Of a stretch of DNA of 64,000 nt, positions 53,031 through 61,579 are shown piece by piece (positions within the stretch are counted from its first letter, which is position 1; each line of letters opens with the position of its first letter). Origin of the DNA: an uncultured Crocinitomix sp. (GTDB lineage: Bacteria; Bacteroidota; Bacteroidia; Flavobacteriales_D; Crocinitomicaceae); the NCBI GenBank assembly GCA_937139035.1, contig CAKZPK010000181.1, forward strand, positions 105,680-169,679, written 5' to 3'. A model generated the notes under the pieces. The model was not told the origin of the DNA. It was given only the letters and a program-made list of their open reading frames with translations, and did no database searches. The translations under genes and the position numbers were made by a program.

Positions 53031-54228
53031 GATTTCAGAAAATGAAGTTGATTTTATAATTAATGATATAACGAAAAGGGGCATTGTTACTGAGGACGTC
53101 AGAGACAATATCGTGGATCACGTCTGTTGTATTATTGAGAATGAGATGAAAATGGGAGAGGACTTTTTGAAGTGCTATGGGAATACTATTGCCAGATTTT
53201 TCCGCAAAGAACTGCGCGAAATTGAGGATGAAACGAGAGATTTATTAACATTTAAATATTATTACGCCATGAAGCGGACATTAAAAATAACAGGATTACT
53301 TAGTGCGGTTTTTATCGTACTTGGTGGCCTATTCAAATTACAACATTGGCCTGGTGCAGGCATATTATTATTTTCCGGATTAATTTTATTTAGCCTGGTC
53401 TTTGTACCCTTAAATATCATTGTAAAATATCAGGATGATAAAGAAAAGAAGAATCGAATTATTATGATAATTGGTTTTTTAACCACCATAATCGGCACAC
53501 TTGGAGTTTTATTCAAAGTGATGCATTGGCCTATGGCCAACATCTTATTTTATGGCAGTTTTATAACCTTTTTTCTGGTTTTTATTCCCATTTATTTTTT
53601 CACAAAGTTTAAAGATCCAGCAACTAAATTCAATGCAATTATTCACACCACTTTTATGGTAGCAGGTTGCGGAATGTTGTTAATGCTATTTAGCATGGGA
53701 GTTTCACAAAACATTAATGATAGTGTTGCGTCCATGGATGTTTTTCAGCAGCAAAACGCAATAAACCTAGAACAGAATAATGAAACTTTGTATGGGCAAA
53801 TGCCAGATGTAAATAATGAAAACATTAACAAATTGCGAAGTATTACTGCTGAGTTAGATGCGAAAATTGAGGCGATAAAAATCAACTTAATATCAAAATC
53901 TAACGGAATTTCTAAGGAGGTTGCAGCTACGTTAACAAGTGCAGATTTAAATAATACGCTTGATGCGCATGTAATTGAGCAGCATTTTACGCAAGGCAGT
54001 GGTGAATTGTCTTATATAAGTTTTAATGACGCTGTTACGGCTTACAATGAAAACTTGGCGGGAATTAAAGGTGGCGCAAGTTTAATGCCTTTGCAGCTTG
54101 ATAATTTGCAAATGACTAAAACTGTAATTACTGTTGTATTGCATGAGTTGGTTGATATTCAAGTGCAAATCAGATCAAACGAAAACAGTTATTTGAGCTT
54201 GCAGAAAGGTCTGTTCACCAACAATTAA
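53023..54228 (+). CDS. PadR-linked membrane protein with GldL-like HWP repeats
   Basis: A 401-residue protein. Residues 1-80 are a soluble helical domain with the conserved-looking DHVCCIIENEM, seen in proteins encoded beside PadR regulators. Helix pairs follow: 86-105, 113-133, 146-165 and 176-195, then one at 205-227. Two of these pairs contain FKLQHWPGA (104-112) and FKVMHWPMA (164-172), the same motif as in the gliding/T9SS motor protein GldL. The rest (about 230-400) is a coiled, probably periplasmic region. GldL itself is shorter and paired with GldM, which is absent, so this is a relative, not GldL. Overlaps padR by 8 nt. Confidence 0.7.
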   Translation: MYKISENEVDFIINDITKRGIVTEDVRDNIVDHVCCIIENEMKMGEDFLKCYGNTIARFFRKELREIEDETRDLLTFKYYYAMKRTLKITGLLSAVFIVLGGLFKLQHWPGAGILLFSGLILFSLVFVPLNIIVKYQDDKEKKNRIIMIIGFLTTIIGTLGVLFKVMHWPMANILFYGSFITFFLVFIPIYFFTKFKDPATKFNAIIHTTFMVAGCGMLLMLFSMGVSQNINDSVASMDVFQQQNAINLEQNNETLYGQMPDVNNENINKLRSITAELDAKIEAIKINLISKSNGISKEVAATLTSADLNNTLDAHVIEQHFTQGSGELSYISFNDAVTAYNENLAGIKGGASLMPLQLDNLQMTKTVITVVLHELVDIQVQIRSNENSYLSLQKGLFTNN

Positions 54229-54245
54229 AGAGGGAATGAAGAATA

Positions 54246-54287
54246 GAGGCTGGTTTAGTAATTACAAATCAGCCTTTATTTGTAAAT
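54246..54287 (+). terminator. Probable terminator after the GldL-like gene
   Basis: AGGCTGGTTT at 54247-54256 pairs with AAATCAGCCT at 54266-54275 (one G:T pair), followed by TTATTTG. The T-run is interrupted, so moderate strength. Confidence 0.6.
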
Positions 54288-54300
54288 TGCTGTGCAATCT

Positions 54301-54759
54301 ATGAACCAAATCGTATCTAAAACTTCGGGTAAAATTAAAGGATTAATTATTTTGATGCTGTTAATTGGAACAGCATTATTGGTCATGAATTATGTACGCG
54401 GAGATGACACGCCCATTTGGGTGATGTGCATATTTTGGGGAATAGGATTGCTCTTTTCATTGACATTGAAAAAAGTGACATATGAAAAGCATGCAATAAC
54501 TACATTATACTCGGTTTCTCGAATAGTAAAAAGATTGGACACATCAAATATTGCAAGTTTGCAAATCGTGTGGAACGAAAAATCAACTACCGATTATGTG
54601 GGGGTCTCCAAACAAACCCGAATGATTGTTATTCGAGATTCGCACAGAAAGGTCCTACATATTGTACATGAAGGATTGCAGGAGGAATTTGAAGAGATTT
54701 TGGTATTATTAAAAGAAGGGTTTACTGACAAATGGCTTGTGGATGATTTGAGCGTTTAG
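54301..54759 (+). CDS. Two-helix membrane protein with PH-like domain
   Basis: A 152-residue protein; ATG 54301 is preferred over a GTG 9 nt upstream. Two helices at about 15-35 and 42-60 are followed by a cytosolic beta-rich domain (VTYEKHAITTLYSVSRIVKRL, then IASLQIVWNEKS, TRMIVIRDSHRKVL) and a final helix. This layout resembles membrane-bound PH/bPH2-type domains. Function unknown. It lies downstream of the padR pair, beyond a moderate terminator. Confidence 0.6.
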   Translation: MNQIVSKTSGKIKGLIILMLLIGTALLVMNYVRGDDTPIWVMCIFWGIGLLFSLTLKKVTYEKHAITTLYSVSRIVKRLDTSNIASLQIVWNEKSTTDYVGVSKQTRMIVIRDSHRKVLHIVHEGLQEEFEEILVLLKEGFTDKWLVDDLSV

Positions 54760-54771
54760 TCTTGAATAATC

Positions 54772-55776
54772 CTATTTCAACAGTTGCTTAATCGTTTTTA
54801 TTTTCTCTTTTGGATATGCCTCTGCTGGCAGCATTTTGGTTGCACGTTCATAATATTCAAGTGCAGCTTCATAATCTAAACTATTGAAAAGAGAATTGGC
54901 TTTATTGATTACTCTGTCATACAGTTTCATATTGTCTAATATCTCATAATCGGCTTCTTCCATTTCAACATTGATGGTAGCAAATTGATGAAGTGCATAA
55001 TCAATAAGTGGGTTTAGATCATATGCTTTTTCATACCAATACATGGCTTCAGCATATTTCACCTCATCACGTGCTTTATCAGCATTGATGATATAAAGTT
55101 CATACCTGCTTTCCATTTCGGCATTATGCGCTTTTATTGAATCAGGAATATCTCTTATTTCAAATTGGGAAGAATTCCAAATGGCTAACATTTCGTCTTT
55201 CATTTCATCTTCTAAATAGGTTATAGATGCTGATAAATCATATCCATTATAGAAGGCTGAATAAACGTTTTGTTTTGTAACGGTGTCCGAACCTTGTTTT
55301 GAATACGAAATGGAATAAGTAATAAAATCAAGCCCATTAATATTTACAGTAGTTGGTTCTGAAACATTTGCCAATGTATCATCTCCAAACCGATATGCTG
55401 CAATTAAAAACTTTCGCGCTATTTCATTGTTCAGCTCCCATTCTCCTAAAACTTCTTCATAAACAGGTTTAGCACTAATTGCTAATGTGTTAGTCTCATT
55501 CCTTGTAATCTTAAGTAAATGAATTAATTCGTCAGTATTAGGTTCATGATTAAGTCTTTTATCAATCCTCTGTATCTCCTTCTTAAGGTATGCTAATCCT
55601 TCGTCTTCATTTGCAACTTCCCAACCTTTCGGTACTTCAATTTTCCAGCCTACCTCTTCATTTTCTACGGTTAAAGATTCCGTTAAGGCATTAGGATTTA
55701 TGGGCTGTCCAAATTTACATCCGTAAAACAGCCCACTGATTATAAATAAGAATATTGCAAATTTTATTTTTTGCAT
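54772..55776 (-). CDS. TPR lipoprotein, copy A of a tandem pair
   Basis: A 334-residue lipoprotein. The signal ends GLFYGC with lipid Cys20, a good lipobox. A PsbP-like/DUF-type N-terminal domain (about 35-210) begins LTVENEEVGWKIEVPKGWEV. Two or more tetratricopeptide repeats follow (about 225-330: YAEAMYWYEKAYDLNPL, YEAALEYYERATKML). It is paralogous to the next gene upstream over the whole length, so the two arose by tandem duplication. Function unknown; outer- or inner-membrane-attached scaffold is likely. Confidence 0.75.
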   Translation of the reverse strand: MQKIKFAIFLFIISGLFYGCKFGQPINPNALTESLTVENEEVGWKIEVPKGWEVANEDEGLAYLKKEIQRIDKRLNHEPNTDELIHLLKITRNETNTLAISAKPVYEEVLGEWELNNEIARKFLIAAYRFGDDTLANVSEPTTVNINGLDFITYSISYSKQGSDTVTKQNVYSAFYNGYDLSASITYLEDEMKDEMLAIWNSSQFEIRDIPDSIKAHNAEMESRYELYIINADKARDEVKYAEAMYWYEKAYDLNPLIDYALHQFATINVEMEEADYEILDNMKLYDRVINKANSLFNSLDYEAALEYYERATKMLPAEAYPKEKIKTIKQLLK

Positions 55777-55794
55777 TTGTTTTGTTTATGCGCA

Positions 55795-56832
55795 CTATTG
55801 TGGAGTCCAATCCGGCCAATCAAGTTGTATAAGTCTTTGGTTTTCCAGTAATTTATCTTTCACATAAGAATCGTTTGGCTTGATTGCAAGTGCTCTTTGA
55901 TAATAATCATATGAATCCATAATATACCTTGTTTCAAACAATTCATCCGCTTTGTCAACTATTTGCTGGAATTGCCATTCTAATTCTACCGCTGCCATTT
56001 CTTTCTCACTAGATTCATCCCAAAGATCTTCGCAAACAGCAAGTTGACTAGTTGGGTATTCATCCAGAGGGTTCAGTTCATTTGCCTTTGTATACCAGAA
56101 AGTAGCCTCTCCATATTTCGATTGTTCAAAAGCTTGATCACCTCTTGCAATGTGCGCGGTGTAAGTTTTTTCCATTTTAGCGTAATGCTCAATTAAAGAG
56201 TCTGGCATTTGTTTGATTTCAAATTCGGAAGTTTTCCAAATAGCAATCATTTCATCCTTTATCTCGTCATCCGTATAGGTTATGGAAGCAGCTAAATCAT
56301 AGCCATTATGTAACGTTGAATAAATTCTCTGTTTAATAGTTTTATTATCACCAAATTTTGAAACGGAAATCGAATAGGTAATGAATTCAACTCCATTAAT
56401 CTTGACATTCATTACAGGAGAAATTTCTGCAGTCATTCCTTGATCCATATATGTTATCAATAAAATTTCTCTTAAAAGCTCGTTATTGACTTCCCATTCA
56501 TTAATGCATTCTTCAAAAAAAGGTTCAGCAGATATGGCTAAAATATTCGTTTCATTTTTAGTAATACTCAACAAACTGAACCACTCGGAAGTATCATATT
56601 CACTATCCATTGCTGTTTCAATCTTTTCAATGCCCCTTTTATTGGTTTCATTTGATTCATCTTCGCTAGCAACTTCCCAACCTGCCGGAACTTCAATTTT
56701 CCAGCCTACTTCTTCATTTTCTACTGTTAGAGGTTCCGTTAGAGCATTTGGGTTTACGGGCTCCTCAAATTTACATTTGTAGAATAGTCCACTAATTAAA
56801 AATAAGAGTATTGCAAATTTCATTTTTTGCAT
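55795..56832 (-). CDS. TPR lipoprotein, copy B of a tandem pair
   Basis: A 345-residue paralog of the gene 18 nt downstream. The signal sequence is nearly the same but ends GLFYKC: Lys replaces the small residue before Cys20, so lipidation may be impaired compared with copy A. The N-terminal domain (LTVENEEVGWKIEVPAGWEV) and the TPR part (YGEATFWYTKANELNPL, and DSYDYYQRALAIKPND) are kept. It is probably transcribed together with copy A. Confidence 0.74.
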   Translation of the reverse strand: MQKMKFAILLFLISGLFYKCKFEEPVNPNALTEPLTVENEEVGWKIEVPAGWEVASEDESNETNKRGIEKIETAMDSEYDTSEWFSLLSITKNETNILAISAEPFFEECINEWEVNNELLREILLITYMDQGMTAEISPVMNVKINGVEFITYSISVSKFGDNKTIKQRIYSTLHNGYDLAASITYTDDEIKDEMIAIWKTSEFEIKQMPDSLIEHYAKMEKTYTAHIARGDQAFEQSKYGEATFWYTKANELNPLDEYPTSQLAVCEDLWDESSEKEMAAVELEWQFQQIVDKADELFETRYIMDSYDYYQRALAIKPNDSYVKDKLLENQRLIQLDWPDWTPQ

Positions 56833-56848
56833 TTGTTTCTATGAGTGG

Positions 56849-58099
56849 TTAGTTTCGTTTTCCTTTGCCAGAACCTTTGCGTTTTTTCTTTTTATCGGCC
56901 TCGTCCTTTTGAATCAATGCTTTCCAATTATTGGTTCCATCATCTGAAAAGAGAATTGTTTCTTCAATTTCTTTTTTGTTTGTCTCTAAAACGTCAATAG
57001 GAACGGTAATATATTCTTCAATTCCTTTTAGTAATTCACGTTCACCAGAACTACAAAATGCAAGCGCTTGGCCTTTATTTTTTCCACGGCCTGTTCGCCC
57101 AACACGGTGTACATAATTTTCCGCAATATCTGGCATGTCATAATTAATGACATAATCAACATTAGGAATGTCAATTCCTCTTGCACTAACATCCGTTGCA
57201 ATTAAAACACGTGTTTTATTGGCTTTGAAATCATTCAAGACATTTTGCCGATCCTTTTGTTCTTTATCTCCATGAATGGCTTCGGTCTCTATCCCAACTC
57301 TATGCATGGCTGCTTTAACACGCTCAGCACGAACTTTAGTTCGAACAAAAATCATGAACCTTAAGGTCTCTTTCTCTTTTAATATCCGCTCCAAAAAAAA
57401 ACGTTTATCATCCATCTCCACAAATGTAATAGCGTGGGTCACATTTTTTGAAACAGGATTTTTGGGTGAAATTTGAATTCGAATGGCTTTGCTATTAACC
57501 AAAGAATAGGCTAATTTCTTTATTTTTTTATCAATTGTGGCTGAAAAAAACAAAGTTTGGCGTTTTTTTGGCAAAAAACGGATCAAATCTTCAATGTCTT
57601 TATAAAAACCAAGGTTTAACATTTGGTCGGCCTCATCTAAAACCAGTGTTTCAATTTTATTGAGTTTTATATAGCCTTGGCTCACTAAATCAAACATGCG
57701 GCCAGGTGTTGTTACTAAAACATCAATACCTGCAATTAGTCTTTCAATCTGCGAATCTTGCTCAACCCCACCATAAACAGCCATAGTTTTCACTTTGGTT
57801 TTACGGGCAATTTGATTAAAAACATCTGTAATTTGCGTGCATAATTCACGCGTAGGAACCATTACAATGCATTTGATTCCATCCTTACCAGGTGTTTTTC
57901 GGTTAAACTGAATTTTATCAATAATTGGAATAGCAAACGCGGCGGTTTTACCCGTTCCTGTTTGAGCTATAGCTAATAAATCTTCCCCTTTTTGAATGTT
58001 AGGAATACACTTAAATTGGATGTCTGTTGGGCGTTTAAAACCCATTTCTTCCAAATTACTTTTTAATTCCCTTGAAATTCGATACTCACTAAATCGCAT
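56849..58099 (-). CDS. DEAD-box RNA helicase (RhlE-like)
   Basis: A 416-residue ATP-dependent RNA helicase with all motifs: Q motif GFKRPTDIQ, I AQTGTGKT, Ia PTRELC, Ib TPGR, II DEAD, III SAT, IV FMIFVRTK, V ATDVSARGIDIP and VI HRVGRTGRG. The C-terminus is a short basic tail (KKKRKGSGKGKRN) that can bind RNA. Such helicases help in ribosome assembly and cold adaptation. A 229-nt spacer precedes it. It starts at ATG 58099. Confidence 0.93.
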   Translation of the reverse strand: MRFSEYRISRELKSNLEEMGFKRPTDIQFKCIPNIQKGEDLLAIAQTGTGKTAAFAIPIIDKIQFNRKTPGKDGIKCIVMVPTRELCTQITDVFNQIARKTKVKTMAVYGGVEQDSQIERLIAGIDVLVTTPGRMFDLVSQGYIKLNKIETLVLDEADQMLNLGFYKDIEDLIRFLPKKRQTLFFSATIDKKIKKLAYSLVNSKAIRIQISPKNPVSKNVTHAITFVEMDDKRFFLERILKEKETLRFMIFVRTKVRAERVKAAMHRVGIETEAIHGDKEQKDRQNVLNDFKANKTRVLIATDVSARGIDIPNVDYVINYDMPDIAENYVHRVGRTGRGKNKGQALAFCSSGERELLKGIEEYITVPIDVLETNKKEIEETILFSDDGTNNWKALIQKDEADKKKKRKGSGKGKRN

Positions 58100-58276
58100 G
58101 CCGCAAAGATACGAGCAATTTTCTAATGCGTAAAGTAGTTTAAAGCTTAACGTAAACTAAACATTAGCTTAATGGTAAACTAAGCATGTACCCATACATT
58201 TGTCGTGTAGATTTAATTCAGTTCAACGTTGAATTAAAGTGTGAGTATTATTATAATATTCGGTTTTTTTCATAAC

Positions 58277-58310
58277 AAAATCCGGTCGTTTGGGGGAATG
58301 ATCGGATTTT
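58277..58310 (-). terminator. Terminator after the 59643-58329 gene run
   Basis: AAAATCCG at 58277-58284 pairs with CGGATTTT at 58303-58310. On the minus strand it lies 19 nt beyond the stop at 58329. The loop is about 18 nt. The rest of the spacer 58100-58276 shows nothing else that I can identify. Confidence 0.55.
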
Positions 58311-58328
58311 AGTTTTTATAACGAACCC

Positions 58329-58751
58329 TTATTGGGACTTTACTGAGAAATAAAGATAAGCAATAAGTATAATCTGCACAACGGTGATAATTGCAACAAG
58401 ATAACCAGCTACTTTCCCTTTTTTAGTTTTTGGTAATTCGTTCCAATAAGGAATAAGAAAATAAATGTATTTAGGGTACATAATCCCTCCGTCAATTGTT
58501 CGCTCTGCAATACGAAATCGCTTATCTTCTTTTGATAAATTCGCTATTGTGTCAACTCCATTATCTCCAATTTTTCGCATTTGATTGTCATAGCTATAAG
58601 CATTAGGGTAAAACTGTTTGCCTACAAGTATGTTTAGATAGAATTTGAGAAATTGCAGGCAAATAGTAAGCACCACGGCTATTCCTATATATGGGTTAGC
58701 GTACGTAGTAGTTTCTGCAATTACCGGATCGATTGAATTAACTATTACCAT
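58329..58751 (-). CDS. Membrane protein of unknown function
   Basis: A 140-residue protein from ATG 58751; an in-frame TTG 24 nt upstream is less likely. Two helices at about 22-42 and 112-134 flank a cytosolic region with IGDNGVDTIANLSKEDKRF and RTIDGGIMYPKYIYFLIPYW. No family recognised. The start lies 14 nt inside the gene upstream in another frame, so translation may be coupled. Third gene of a small minus-strand operon. Confidence 0.58.
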   Translation of the reverse strand: MVIVNSIDPVIAETTTYANPYIGIAVVLTICLQFLKFYLNILVGKQFYPNAYSYDNQMRKIGDNGVDTIANLSKEDKRFRIAERTIDGGIMYPKYIYFLIPYWNELPKTKKGKVAGYLVAIITVVQIILIAYLYFSVKSQ

Positions 58752-59064
58752 AGCGTATGGCGATTCGAATTCCAATAATTATTGCCACTAATAGAATTGT
58801 GCCAATAATTGATAAAACTGCCTTTGTGCTAACTGGTTGTCTAGGAGCATTTTTTAAAGCCTTTTCATGTTCTGCCCTTCCTGTGGCAATTGCAATTTGT
58901 CGGGCACGTTCTTTATCTACTTTTGGATCTTCCTCAAAATCTGGGCATTCTTTTCCTTCAAATGCAGGTTTTGCATGCGTCAATGAACAAACAACTCCAT
59001 TTCTTGGATTAAATTCCCTCTTTAAACATTGTTGACATTGAATCATTCGGTTAGCCAAATCCAT
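58738..59064 (-). CDS. Small zinc-ribbon-like membrane protein
   Basis: A 108-residue protein. The N-terminal 45 residues contain four cysteines (10, 13, 26, 40) in the pattern CQQCLKREFNP, VVCSLT and KECPDFEED, a likely zinc-binding module common in small Bacteroidota proteins. A charged linker leads to one membrane helix (about 83-102). It starts 3 nt after the previous gene's stop and overlaps the next gene. Function unknown. Confidence 0.68.
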   Translation of the reverse strand: MDLANRMIQCQQCLKREFNPRNGVVCSLTHAKPAFEGKECPDFEEDPKVDKERARQIAIATGRAEHEKALKNAPRQPVSTKAVLSIIGTILLVAIIIGIRIAIRYGNS

Positions 59065-59067
59065 AGT

Positions 59068-59643
59068 TTATTTAGTTTTAAGCTTCTTGTTTTCTGTGAA
59101 AATGCGGTGTAAAGTATTATAGCCAACACTCGCTTGAATTGATAAAAAAGTAGCATTTGGTCTTAGCAGATATTTTTGCTGACAACCAAAGCAAATCTTT
59201 GCAATGCCATTAATCCTATTGTCTTTTTTAAAAACTAAAATATCTCGATAAATGGGTTGGCAAATATTGAAAATTTGATTTGGCTGAGGTTTTCCGCAAA
59301 GGGCTTTACTCAAACTTTCAAACTGTTCAGGAACGATATTTTGTTTTTGGAAATTAAAGTTGATAAGATCATCAATAAAAGTTGTGTCTGTGCAAATCGT
59401 TGGATAATCTTCGCATAGAATTTCATTGAGATGTTGAGCATCCTTATAAATGTCAATATTGTTTGTATCAATTTCTACGTCTAATAAGGCATAAACTGCT
59501 TCATCACTCATTTCAATTTGATAATGAGCCACCTCATCAAAATCAAAGCAAAAGTCTGTAGGAATATCTTCTGCATTTTGCACCAGAAATGAGCTTAACA
59601 AAACGACGATAGATCCTATAAAAAAGTAGCTTTTAATGGGCAT
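59068..59643 (-). CDS. Exported hypothetical protein
   Basis: A 191-residue protein; ATG 59643 (MPIKSYFFIGSIVVLLSSFL) gives a good signal/anchor segment, while a TTG 18 nt upstream only lengthens it. The mature part has eight cysteines, including CFGCQQK near residue 150, so disulfides or a metal site are possible. No family recognised. First gene of a three-gene minus-strand operon, 3 nt before the zinc-ribbon-like gene. Confidence 0.58.
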   Translation of the reverse strand: MPIKSYFFIGSIVVLLSSFLVQNAEDIPTDFCFDFDEVAHYQIEMSDEAVYALLDVEIDTNNIDIYKDAQHLNEILCEDYPTICTDTTFIDDLINFNFQKQNIVPEQFESLSKALCGKPQPNQIFNICQPIYRDILVFKKDNRINGIAKICFGCQQKYLLRPNATFLSIQASVGYNTLHRIFTENKKLKTK

Positions 59644-59714
59644 AAAACATAAAAATAGCAAAAATGAAATAGGAAGCGTGTAAATGGCGTTTCATTTCGT
59701 TTTAACTTTGTAAT

Positions 59715-60221
59715 ATGGAAGGTGAAATTGTAAATAAGGTTGCCAATGCAGGAATTGAGCAAATTGACCTAATTGATTTTGTAAATAAAGCGCCACTTGT
59801 TGGAATTGATATAAAGGAATTATTGTGGAATGAGTTAGTCTTGCGTGAAAAGGATTTTAGAGCCTGGGTAAAGGAACACGATTGGACTGTTTATGCGAAT
59901 AAGCATGTTTATATTTACTGTTCTAATGATGCCATTGTTCCGGCTTGGGCGTATATGTTATTAGTAACAAATTTGCAGGAAGCCGAGTCCATTATTTACG
60001 GTGATGAAAATCAGGCAAAAGAGGATTTGTTTTTTGATAACCTGAATAATTGGGAGATTAATGACTTTGTAGATAAACGGGTAATGGTGAAAGGTTGTTC
60101 TGAAATTCCCAATCCAAATAAAGCTTATGTTGTTTTAACTAAGCGCCTCGTACCAATTGTAAAAAACCTCATGTTTGGAGAGCCGTGCTCTGCAGTGCCG
60201 GTTTATAAAAAGAAAAAATAG
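59715..60221 (+). CDS. DUF2480-family protein
   Basis: A 168-residue cytosolic protein with the DUF2480 pattern: EIVNKVANAGIEQIDLIDF at the start, GIDIKELLWNELVLREKDFR near 30-49 and AWVKEHDW near 50-57, then CSNDAIVPAWAYMLL, and a C-terminal GCSEIPNPNKAYVVLTKRL and MFGEPCSAVPVYK. The family is restricted to Bacteroidota and its function is not known. It converges on the epimerase gene with a 1-nt gap. Confidence 0.85.
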   Translation: MEGEIVNKVANAGIEQIDLIDFVNKAPLVGIDIKELLWNELVLREKDFRAWVKEHDWTVYANKHVYIYCSNDAIVPAWAYMLLVTNLQEAESIIYGDENQAKEDLFFDNLNNWEINDFVDKRVMVKGCSEIPNPNKAYVVLTKRLVPIVKNLMFGEPCSAVPVYKKKK

Positions 60222-60222
60222 A

Positions 60223-61233
60223 TTAGCCTTGTGCTTTGAAGTAGTCCACGGCGTGTTTAACAGAATCGTCAATTGAAATAAATTCATGCCCAATTGCGGC
60301 TTTAATTTTTTCGTTGGAATATTTGGTCGTCATCATTGAACTTTGAGCCGTTTCCTTTGTAATGTTCTGCTTTTTGCCAAATAAATAGGCCAAAACTCCC
60401 TCAATTCGCCATGCAATTCCGGTCATCCATTTTTTTACCCGAATAGTTGGTGGTTTAACTCCAAACTCTTTTGCTATTTTTTCAAACAAGAGCTTAAAAG
60501 GCACATTTTCAGAAATGACTAAAAAGCGTTCATTCTCAATTTTACGTTCTGATAATTCACAAAAAATAAATGCAACATCACGAGCGTCAACAAACGCATT
60601 AGTGCCTGGAGTATAAAACTTCAATCCATTTTTAATAACCTTAAAAAGACTTAAAGAACTCTCATTCCAATCTCCCACACCTAAAATTACGCAAGGATTA
60701 ATAATTACCACATTTAAACCTTCCTCTTTACCACGCCAAACTTCATTTTCGGCGCTAAATTTACTAATGGCGTAGTTTGAGTTTTCGGCAGAGTTCACCC
60801 ATTTATTGCTTTCGTCATATACTTCCTTTGAAACGGACCGACCAATAGCTGCAGTGGAACTAACATGACAAAATTGAGAAACATTGTGGTTCAAACTTAC
60901 ATTTACAACATTTGCTGTTCCTTCTTTGTTGATTTTCATCAACTTTTTAAAGTCTCTTTTTCTAAAAGATACCAACGCAGCACAGTGATAAACAATTGAA
61001 CAACCTTCAATCCCTTCCTCAAGAGACTGAATGTCTAATATATCGCCCTCTACCCATTCAATTTTGTTAAACTCAGCATCTGCATTTTCTCCAAAAAAAT
61101 GCTTGAAAATTGATTGTACAGGTTTAAGATTACTTGTTTTACGTTTTAAGGCGCGCACAGTTTTTCCTCTTTTCAGTAGTTCAACCAATACGTGGCTTCC
61201 TAGCAATCCCGTTGCACCTGTGACAAATATCAT
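60223..61233 (-). CDS. NAD-dependent epimerase/dehydratase (dihydroflavonol reductase-like)
   Basis: A 336-residue extended short-chain dehydrogenase. The Rossmann motif VTGATGLLGSH starts at about residue 4. The active-site pair YAISKF (Tyr-x-x-x-Lys) is near 154-159 with Ser in VSSTAAIG near 119-126. The ATG at 61233 is right because a TAAATTTG -7 box at 61247-61240 (minus) covers the alternative TTG at 61242; the leader is nearly absent. Substrate unknown: carbohydrate, sterol or lipid-linked. Confidence 0.87.
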   Translation of the reverse strand: MIFVTGATGLLGSHVLVELLKRGKTVRALKRKTSNLKPVQSIFKHFFGENADAEFNKIEWVEGDILDIQSLEEGIEGCSIVYHCAALVSFRKRDFKKLMKINKEGTANVVNVSLNHNVSQFCHVSSTAAIGRSVSKEVYDESNKWVNSAENSNYAISKFSAENEVWRGKEEGLNVVIINPCVILGVGDWNESSLSLFKVIKNGLKFYTPGTNAFVDARDVAFIFCELSERKIENERFLVISENVPFKLLFEKIAKEFGVKPPTIRVKKWMTGIAWRIEGVLAYLFGKKQNITKETAQSSMMTTKYSNEKIKAAIGHEFISIDDSVKHAVDYFKAQG

Positions 61234-61247
61234 GATGTGCAAATTTA

Positions 61248-61579
61248 CGCTATTTCTAGCTTTTAATTACATCTTTGCTCTGTCTGTTATAAATATTTAA
61301 TAATTATTAAAGAGTGACTGATCATTCTACTAAAACTGGTAGTCTTTTTATTTTGGTTATTTCATAAATGAAGATCTGAATCTTCCCCTTAGTTATAGGT
61401 TTTCCATCTATAACCTTACCTGATATTGTTCTGGAGAAAAATTTTGAGTACTCTAGTTCAGGTTCTTAGCCGATCTCGAAAAAAGGAACGCAATTTGATT
61501 ATATTTGCGTGAATTCAAAAAAGCGGTTAATTTTTGATAACATCTTTAAATTCAAATCCGCTTAAAAAATAAGGACAAT
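61248..61579. other. Gene-free spacer with inverted repeats and a possible promoter
   Basis: No coding frame is convincing. GTTATAG/CTATAAC inverted arms lie at 61392-61398 and 61408-61414. TATATTTG at 61500-61507 is a perfect -7 box for the downstream isomerase gene, but no -33 TTG is at the right distance. AAGCGG (61521-61526) and CCGCTT (61558-61563) could pair in the leader. None of these is firmly interpretable. Confidence 0.4.

Noticed and set aside
53023..54228. Calling this gene gldL
   Set aside because: It has an extra N-terminal domain, two HWP pairs, no gldM neighbour and a PadR partner.
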